Shown here piece by piece: positions 32,630-37,471 of a stretch of DNA of 37,471 nt. The notes under the pieces were generated by a model. The model saw only the letters and a list, made by a program, of their open reading frames with translations. It did not search any database and was not told the origin of the DNA. Each line of letters opens with the position of its first letter. Position 1 is the stretch's first letter. Position numbers and translations under genes: made by a program. Source of the DNA: Lentimicrobiaceae bacterium (GTDB lineage Bacteria > Bacteroidota > Bacteroidia > Bacteroidales > F082); assembly GCA_015061365.1 (NCBI GenBank), contig SUWS01000024.1, forward strand, positions 1 through 37,471. Reading direction: 5' to 3'.

Positions 32630-33379
32630 ATGAAAATATTAGGAATCATACCGGCTCGTTACGCTTCGACGCGTTTCCCCGGAAAACCGTTGACTGTGAT
32701 AAATGGAAAACCGATGATACAACGTGTTTATGAACAATCGCTTAAGGCAGAACTACTGACAGATGTTGTAGTGGCAACCGACGATCAACGTATCTATGAT
32801 GCTGTCGTTGCTTTCGGGGGAAAAGTGATGATGACATCTACGGAACATAATAGCGGCACTGACAGATGCTGTGAGGTAGTGGGAAAAATAGATGGAAATT
32901 ATGATGCCGTCGTTAATATCCAAGGCGATGAGCCGTTTATCAATCCGGAGCAAATCAATCAGATAGCGGAACTAATCTCATCTGAAGAAAGCCAGATAGC
33001 GTCGCTTTGTAAGCCCATAAAAGATGCCGACGAACTTTTCGACAATAATGTAGTGAAAGTGGTTTTTGATACAAGAGGAAAGGCTTTGTATTTCAGTCGT
33101 CAGACCATACCTTTTTTAAGAAAGGTGGAAAAAGATGAGCTGCTATGGATGCAGGAAAGGACCTTCTACAAACATATCGGCATTTATGCCTATAAGGTCG
33201 ATGTGCTGAAGGAGATTGCCTCGCTTCCGCAGTCGGGATTGGAACTCGCGGAATGCTTGGAGCAGCTGCGTTGGTTAGAGAATTCCTACACTATAAAAAT
33301 GGGCGTGACAGAGTTTGAAAGTTATTCTATTGATACACCGCAAGATGTAGAAAAATGCCTAAAATTCTTCAAAGATTGA
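32630..33379 (+). CDS. kdsB: 3-deoxy-manno-octulosonate cytidylyltransferase
   Basis: 249 residues, the usual length. Marks: IIPARYASTRFPGKPL (nucleotide-binding signature), VVVATDDQRIYDAV, TSTEHNSGTDRCCEV, VVNIQGDEPFI (metal-binding D), FSRQTIPF, YKHIGIYAYKVDVL, LELAECLEQLRWLENSY and ESYSIDTPQDVE. It activates Kdo as CMP-Kdo for LPS inner core synthesis in the cytoplasm. It is likely read from the kinase transcript, since the short gap contains only octamer repeats. Confidence 0.97.
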   Translation: MKILGIIPARYASTRFPGKPLTVINGKPMIQRVYEQSLKAELLTDVVVATDDQRIYDAVVAFGGKVMMTSTEHNSGTDRCCEVVGKIDGNYDAVVNIQGDEPFINPEQINQIAELISSEESQIASLCKPIKDADELFDNNVVKVVFDTRGKALYFSRQTIPFLRKVEKDELLWMQERTFYKHIGIYAYKVDVLKEIASLPQSGLELAECLEQLRWLENSYTIKMGVTEFESYSIDTPQDVEKCLKFFKD

Positions 33380-33447
33380 ACGATTTTTAAACTATTTTTC
33401 TTAACTTCGCAGAACGAAACTTCCTATAAAACAAAATTTCTAATTGT

Positions 33448-34503
33448 ATGATAACTAATAGTTTAATAGAATTATTACAGGATAACGAATGCGTGATCGT
33501 TCCAGACTTCGGAGCTTTTATTTCTAAACGTCATTCTGCTACAATAGATTACGCAAATCATCGTTTTACCCCACCATACAAGGAGATAGTTTTCAATAAT
33601 AAGTTGAAAAATGATGACGGACTTCTTGTCGATTTTATGATCGAAAAAGAAAGTCTGACTAAGGAAGATGCTCTTGCCAAGATTCGTAGTTTCGTCAACC
33701 AAAGCGAAGCGATTCTTGATGTGAACTCCGAACTTGTTTTGGAAGGTATCGGTAAGATTCGTAAATTCGGTGACGATTACATATTGACATCTAAAACAGA
33801 GACAAATCTTCTCGGCGATTCTTTCGGCTTGACAGAGTTCAATGTACAGCCTGTGTTCCGTACGGAGACTTACCAGATTATCAAAGAGAGAATTGTCGTT
33901 GAGCAAAAAGAGAAAAATACGGAATATACTGTAGCGGTTGAAAATGTGGATGATACTCCTGAAGTCGTTAAGACGAGAAAACCGGGTATAGTCAGAACAT
34001 TCGCTGTCGCTACGTTGGCGTTCCTTTTGTTGTTCGCTTTCAATTGGAAGACGGAACAGACGGGATCCAATTTCGCAAGTTGGAATCCTTTCTTATATTC
34101 GTCACCTAACGAGTTCCTGATTAATTTCATGGAACCTGAGAATGTTTTAGAATCTGAAAATCTGAAAATCTCAGAACCTGAAAAAGGCAGCGAGCCACGA
34201 GCCATGAGCAATGAGACTTTTTTAGAATCTGAAAATCTGAAAGTCTCAGAACCTGAAAATGTTTTAGAATCACACCATTATTTTATAGTGGGTGGTTCTT
34301 TCCAGACATTGGATAGGGCGGAATTTTGTTTGAAAGATATTAGAAACCAAGGTTTTGAAAATGCTTCGCTTTTAGAGAAGAACGATAAAGGATATATCCG
34401 TGTTTATTACGAGTCATTCGTCGAGAAGTCGGATGCGTTGATTCGCCTCGATGTTATAAAGAACGATTTTAACGAGTCGGCTTGGTTGTTGTTCCAAAAA
34501 TAA
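33448..34503 (+). CDS. HU/CCDC81-like domain and SPOR domain membrane protein
   Basis: 351 residues. The N-terminal ~140 residues (LQDNECVIVPDFGAFISKR, FTPPYKEIVFNNKLKNDDGL, LEGIGKIRKFGDDYILTSK) match the HU-like CCDC81 bacterial domains found almost only in Bacteroidota. A single membrane helix follows (about 184-200, FAVATLAFLLLFAFNW), then an acidic repeated linker (about 229-275) and a C-terminal SPOR domain (about 277-351; HHYFIVGGSFQTLDRAEFCL). SPOR domains bind denuded peptidoglycan glycan strands at division sites, so a cell-envelope or division role with the HU-like part in the cytoplasm is likely. The linker is made of intergenic-type repeats read in frame (see repeat entry). It starts 68 bases after kdsB, with a weak TTAACTTCG promoter-like site, and trmB follows after 6 bases. 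Confidence 0.85.
   Translation: MITNSLIELLQDNECVIVPDFGAFISKRHSATIDYANHRFTPPYKEIVFNNKLKNDDGLLVDFMIEKESLTKEDALAKIRSFVNQSEAILDVNSELVLEGIGKIRKFGDDYILTSKTETNLLGDSFGLTEFNVQPVFRTETYQIIKERIVVEQKEKNTEYTVAVENVDDTPEVVKTRKPGIVRTFAVATLAFLLLFAFNWKTEQTGSNFASWNPFLYSSPNEFLINFMEPENVLESENLKISEPEKGSEPRAMSNETFLESENLKVSEPENVLESHHYFIVGGSFQTLDRAEFCLKDIRNQGFENASLLEKNDKGYIRVYYESFVEKSDALIRLDVIKNDFNESAWLLFQK
34144..34275 (+). repeat. Intergenic-type repeat captured inside a coding sequence
   Basis: A ~43-bp unit (TTTTAGAATCTGAAAATC, TGAAAATCTCAGAACCTG) occurs twice, near 34146 and 34221, with a third partial copy at 34258, and between them lies GAGCCACGAGCCATGAGC. Both words are of the type seen between genes (the TCTGAAAA word at 32570). 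In frame they encode LESENLKISEPE and LESENLKVSEPE, an acidic flexible linker between the membrane helix and SPOR domain. The frame stays open throughout. Confidence 0.85.
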
Positions 34504-34509
34504 AATACG

Positions 34510-35184
34510 ATGGGAAAGAATAAGTTAGAACGTTTCGCAGAAAATAAGACATTTAACAACCTTTTTGAATATTCATTCGAGAGAATCAAGGAAGAAGGCT
34601 TTCCTCTGAAAGGCAGATGGAAACAAGATTTCTTCAAAAATGACAATCCGATAGTACTTGAATTGGGATGCGGTAAAGGTGAATATACGGTAGGTCTCGC
34701 CCGCGAACATAGAGACATTAATTATATAGGTGTCGACATTAAGGGTTCACGAATGTGGGTCGGGCTTTGTCAGGCTCGCAACGAAGGCTTGACGAATGTG
34801 GCGTTTCTCAGAACACATATCGAACTCATAGATAATTTCTTCGCGGAAAATGAAGTCGACGAGATATGGGTTACCTTCCCTGATCCTCAACCGTCGAAAG
34901 CTCGTAAACGTCTTACAGGACCTAATTTCTTGGAACGTTATCGTAAGTTCTTGAAACAGGATGGTGTCGTTAATCTCAAAACCGACAGCGACCTGATGTA
35001 TGAGTTTACAGTGGAGACCGCCAAAGAAGCGAATTATCCGATCTATTATAATTATGATAATCTTTACGCCAACGAAGACGATTTGGAGGTGAAGAAGATA
35101 AGAACATATTATGAACAAATATGGCTCGACAAAGGTTTAACCATTAAATATATAAGATTCGGTATCAGACCAGAGTCAAAATGA
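34510..35184 (+). CDS. trmB: tRNA (guanine-N7-)-methyltransferase
   Basis: 224 residues. SAM-binding LELGCGKGEYTVGLA (about 50-64), IGVDIKGSRMWVG, then the family signature WVTFPDPQPSKARKRL and FLERYRKFLKQDGVVNLKTD. TrmB methylates G46 of the tRNA variable loop with S-adenosylmethionine. It begins 6 bases after the SPOR gene stop, so the two are co-transcribed; an intrinsic terminator follows 10 bases after its stop. Confidence 0.97.
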   Translation: MGKNKLERFAENKTFNNLFEYSFERIKEEGFPLKGRWKQDFFKNDNPIVLELGCGKGEYTVGLAREHRDINYIGVDIKGSRMWVGLCQARNEGLTNVAFLRTHIELIDNFFAENEVDEIWVTFPDPQPSKARKRLTGPNFLERYRKFLKQDGVVNLKTDSDLMYEFTVETAKEANYPIYYNYDNLYANEDDLEVKKIRTYYEQIWLDKGLTIKYIRFGIRPESK

Positions 35185-35194
35185 AGATGATTTT

Positions 35195-35223
35195 ATGGAC
35201 GTGATTTTAAGCGTCCATTTTTT
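35195..35223 (+). terminator. Intrinsic terminator after trmB
   Basis: ATGGACG (35195-35201) and CGTCCAT (35212-35218) form a 7-bp stem around TGATTTTAAG, followed by six T. A classical factor-independent terminator ending the SPOR-trmB unit. Confidence 0.9.
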
Positions 35224-35246
35224 ATTAATAATAATTAAGTAATGAT

Positions 35247-36053
35247 ATGAAGAATATTATTGAAAATGCATGGAACGACCGTTCTTTATTGGAGAAAGAC
35301 GAGGTATGTGAATATATCTGTAAGGTAATTGATAAGTTAGATAAGGGCGAATTACGTATCGCCGAAAAGATTGACGGACAATGGGTGATAAACGAATGGC
35401 TGAAGAAAGCTGTTTTGATGTATTTCCCGATCAAAAAGATGGAGGTGATTGAAAGCGGCATTTTTGAATATTACGATAAGATACCTTTGAAGCGAGGTTT
35501 TGAAGAGGCTGGTGTTCGTGTCGTCCCTCCGGCTACGGTGCGTCATGGAGCTTTCATCAACAAAGGTGCGATATTGATGCCTTCGTATGTCAATATTGGG
35601 GCGTATGTCGATAGCGGCACGATGGTAGATACATGGGCTACTGTCGGGTCGTGCGCACAGATCGGTAAGAACGTGCATCTCAGCGGCGGCGTCGGAATAG
35701 GCGGCGTGTTAGAACCTGTGCAGGCTGCTCCTGTCATCATTGAGGATAATTGCTTCATCGGTTCGAGATGTATCGTTGTTGAAGGCGTGCGTGTTGAAGA
35801 GGAAGCCGTCCTCGGAGCTAACACCGTGATAACAGCCTCGACAAAAATCATTGATGTCAGCGGTAACGAACCTGTAGAATATAAAGGATATGTCCCGGCA
35901 CGTTCTGTCGTGATACCAGGTTCATATACAAAACATTTTCCCGCCGGCGACTATCAGGTAAGTTGCGCTTTAATCATAGGAAAGAGAAAGGAATCTACTG
36001 ACAAGAAGACCTCATTGAATGATGCGTTGAGAGATTTCAGCGTTTCGATATGA
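35247..36053 (+). CDS. dapD: Tetrahydrodipicolinate N-succinyltransferase
   Basis: 268 residues. A helical N-terminal domain (about 1-95) is followed by a left-handed beta-helix of hexapeptide repeats (about 100-230): HGAFINKGAILMPSYVNIGA, VDTWATVGSCAQIGKNVHLS, GGVGIGGVLEPVQAAPVIIE, DNCFIGSRCIVVEGV. It transfers succinyl from succinyl-CoA to tetrahydrodipicolinate in the succinylase branch of diaminopimelate/lysine synthesis. It lies after a strong terminator, so it needs its own promoter; none with a clear TAnnTTTG was found in the AT-rich 24-base gap. It ends before a bidirectional terminator. Confidence 0.96.
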   Translation: MKNIIENAWNDRSLLEKDEVCEYICKVIDKLDKGELRIAEKIDGQWVINEWLKKAVLMYFPIKKMEVIESGIFEYYDKIPLKRGFEEAGVRVVPPATVRHGAFINKGAILMPSYVNIGAYVDSGTMVDTWATVGSCAQIGKNVHLSGGVGIGGVLEPVQAAPVIIEDNCFIGSRCIVVEGVRVEEEAVLGANTVITASTKIIDVSGNEPVEYKGYVPARSVVIPGSYTKHFPAGDYQVSCALIIGKRKESTDKKTSLNDALRDFSVSI

Positions 36054-36060
36054 GAAATAA

Positions 36061-36091
36061 AAAAAGAGCCGATTTCAAATCGACTCTTTTT
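36061..36091. terminator. Bidirectional terminator between dapD and tRNA-His
   Basis: AAAAAGAG-C-CGATTT (36061-36075) pairs with AAATCG-A-CTCTTTTT (36077-36091). A-run and T-run on opposite arms serve both dapD (plus strand) and tRNA-His (minus strand). Confidence 0.88.
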
Positions 36092-36097
36092 ATTTAC

Positions 36098-36173
36098 GGG
36101 TGGAAGATGGGACTCGAACCCACGACCCACGGAACCACAATCCGGTACTCTAACCAACTGAGCTACATCCACC
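36098..36173 (-). tRNA. tRNA-His (anticodon GTG)
   Basis: On the minus strand: GGTGGATGTAGCTCAGTTGG, TTAGAGTACCGGATTGTGG, TTCCGTGGGTCGTGGG, TTCGAGTCCCATCTTCCACC. The anticodon arm CCGGATTGTGGTTCCGT gives GTG (His). The D arm AGCTCAG and T arm GTGGGTTCGAGTCCCAT are standard. The extra 5' G (G-1) opposite C73, the identity element of tRNA-His, appears to be encoded at 36173. One T-T mismatch lies in the acceptor stem. 3' CCA is not encoded. Confidence 0.96.
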
Positions 36174-36188
36174 GTGTGTTTGCGAGTG

Positions 36189-36220
36189 CAAATATACAAC
36201 TTTTTTTGTTAGAATATCAA
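36189..36220 (-). promoter_or_regulatory. Promoter of tRNA-His
   Basis: On the minus strand TTG (CAA at 36218-36220), a 21-base spacer and TATATTTG (CAAATATA at 36189-36196), followed by GCA. One of the best -33/-7 pairs in the window. Confidence 0.85.
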
Positions 36221-36266
36221 GTCAGATAATATTTTTTTTTATTTTTGTTCTTTTAAAGAAAATACA

Positions 36267-37406
36267 ATGAAAGACAACAAGATATTATCACCGAATCAGA
36301 TTGCGATAGCACGTTTTAAAAAGAATGTCACAGGTGTAATATCGTTGGCATTTATACTTTTATGCGGTTTTATAGCCTTGTTCGCATATTTTATAATACC
36401 AGATAAAACACCATACGCTAACACCCAGATATTGGAGATATGCACACGCAAACCGGGCTTTGAAGTCGATATGCTTCTCATCCCGAAACAAAATGTCGCC
36501 GGAGAACCTAATTTTTTCTCACAACTTCTCAACGGAAAACCATCCCCTTATCGTCAGATTCCTTTCGATTCCGTCAGAATAGATAAAGAAAAGACGGAGG
36601 TGTATGTGTATAATCCCGACAAAAACAGCCGTAACGATGCCGAGATAATATCTAATGATGAGATAGTTCCCGGGTTGATCTTTGAGAGTGATGAGGAAGC
36701 CGCACATTATATTAATAGCCATTGCGTCAAGCACAGAAGGTTCATCCTCGGCACCGACCAGTTCGGACGTGATTTCCTGAGTCGTCTGCTGTTAGGGACG
36801 AGGATCAGTTTCTCTGTCGGTTTCATCGCTGTTTTCATGAGTATATTAATAGGTATATTGATAGGAAGTCTCGGAGGCTTCTTTCGCGGATGGGTCGATG
36901 ATGTGATGGTGTGGCTCATCAACGTGGTTTGGTCGATACCGACTTTGTTGATTGTTATCGCTATAACATTTGTCTTGGGTAAAGGTGTCGTACAGGTCTT
37001 TATCGCAGTGGGTTTGACGATGTGGGTTGAGGTGGCACGTGTCACTCGAGGACAGATTCTCTCGGTGAGAGAGACGACTTTCGTGGAAGCCGGTCGTACC
37101 TTAGGTTTCAAAAATGCGAGAATAATATTGCGTCACATAATACCTAATGTCATCAATCCTATCATCGTTATCTCTGCTGCTAACTTCGCATCAGCCATCT
37201 TGCTTGAAGCGGGGTTGAGTTTCTTAGGGATAGGAGTGCAGCCGCCAATGCCGTCGTGGGGAAGCATGATAAAAGAGAACTACGCGTATATCATTTTGAA
37301 CGACGCATATCTCGCCATACTTCCTGGAATAGCGATAATGGTTTTAGTGTTAGCGTTCATGCTTTTCGGTAACGCCTTGCGCGACGCCTTAGATGTAAAG
37401 AAATGA
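36267..37406 (+). CDS. ABC transporter permease, oligopeptide/dipeptide type (DppC/OppC-like)
   Basis: 379 residues. N-terminal OppC-type segment with one membrane helix (about 18-45; VTGVISLAFILLCGFIALFA), then ~110 residues of extracytoplasmic sequence, longer than usual for DppC, then HRRFILGTDQFGRDFLSRLL and the permease domain (about 165-375) with five membrane segments. The coupling-loop motif for the ATPase is VEAGRTLGFKNARIILRHII, and GLSFLGIGVQPPMPSWGSMI is typical of the family. It imports peptides or similar solutes together with an OppB-type permease, ATPases and a binding protein, none of which are adjacent here. TATTTTTG at 36240-36247 may be its -7 element. Confidence 0.88.
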   Translation: MKDNKILSPNQIAIARFKKNVTGVISLAFILLCGFIALFAYFIIPDKTPYANTQILEICTRKPGFEVDMLLIPKQNVAGEPNFFSQLLNGKPSPYRQIPFDSVRIDKEKTEVYVYNPDKNSRNDAEIISNDEIVPGLIFESDEEAAHYINSHCVKHRRFILGTDQFGRDFLSRLLLGTRISFSVGFIAVFMSILIGILIGSLGGFFRGWVDDVMVWLINVVWSIPTLLIVIAITFVLGKGVVQVFIAVGLTMWVEVARVTRGQILSVRETTFVEAGRTLGFKNARIILRHIIPNVINPIIVISAANFASAILLEAGLSFLGIGVQPPMPSWGSMIKENYAYIILNDAYLAILPGIAIMVLVLAFMLFGNALRDALDVKK

Positions 37407-37471
37407 TCATCTCCTTTGCTTCTTTTTGTTTCCGAAGTCGGCTGACCAGCAAGCGTCGAATTTGTCATCGT
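37407..37471 (-). CDS. C-terminal end of an unidentified convergent gene
   Basis: On the minus strand one frame reads DDKFDACWSADFGNKKKQRR and stop, ending at 37407 directly beside the permease stop (37404-37406). A Lys/Arg-rich end after a mixed hydrophobic stretch is plausible for a real C-terminus, and no plus-strand gene starts here. With only ~21 codons, neither family nor reality can be settled. Confidence 0.4.
   Translation of the reverse strand, partial: DDKFDACWSADFGNKKKQRR

Noticed and set aside
35954..36199. Minus-strand 81-codon frame containing VDVAQLVRVPDCGSVGRGFE
   Set aside because: This is the common spurious translation through a tRNA gene (tRNA-His) and its flanks.
37280..37468. 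Minus-strand 62-codon frame at the window end
   Set aside because: Runs antisense into the permease gene; a different minus-strand frame ending at 37407 has a more natural C-terminus.

Overview
The window looks like a chromosomal segment of a Bacteroidota bacterium, most likely order Bacteroidales. The evidence is a recurrent -7 promoter element of the form TAnnTTTG upstream of genes on both strands, a secreted protein with a type IX secretion C-terminal signal, an HU/CCDC81-like plus SPOR membrane protein, a DUF6266 remnant, a tgt-lptG gene pair, and a 6S RNA between zapA and rny. Base composition is moderately AT-rich. No rRNA or CRISPR array was seen.

Bases 1-8350 are an accessory, repeat-rich island. 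It opens with the end of an McrB-like AAA+ gene translationally coupled to a LlaJI-family restriction endonuclease. A decayed DUF6266 gene follows, then an array of eleven ~81-bp repeats, a compact structured repeat, and a series of small cassettes: a deleted AbiF locus that keeps its promoter and RNA, a BRO-N gene, a KilA-N gene, and an intact AbiF (Abi_2, HEPN-type) gene preceded by its RNA. Related intergenic repeats separate the cassettes. The KilA-N promoter region carries a ~194-bp MITE-like insertion flanked by TTAA, and the matching BRO-N promoter region looks like the empty site.

Bases 8355-17021 hold a two-gene biosynthetic operon. It consists of a 2441-residue non-ribosomal peptide synthetase with domain order C-A-T-C-A-T-reductase and a MATE exporter 9 bases downstream. 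The predicted product is a small, probably N-acylated dipeptide released as an aldehyde (or alcohol, or cyclised derivative).

Bases 17038-24592 lie on the minus strand. They encode an M20 amidohydrolase, then coiled-coil gene - zapA - 6S RNA - rny, and a glycogen operon (GH13 amylase overlapping glgB). A divergent NDK-like gene follows on the plus strand. A T9SS cargo protein, urocanate hydratase and a family 2 glycosyltransferase follow on the minus strand.

Bases 29628-37406 are mainly plus-strand housekeeping genes: tgt, an lptG-like permease, a deoxynucleoside kinase, kdsB, an HU/SPOR protein, trmB, dapD and an oligopeptide-type ABC permease, with tRNA-His on the minus strand. The last 65 bases probably hold the end of a convergent gene.

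The most interesting parts are the pair of AbiF RNA loci (one toxin deleted; RNA arms substituted while the promoters stay nearly identical), the reductase-terminated NRPS with its exporter, the TTAA-flanked miniature element seen in filled and empty states, and an intergenic-type repeat captured inside the SPOR gene.
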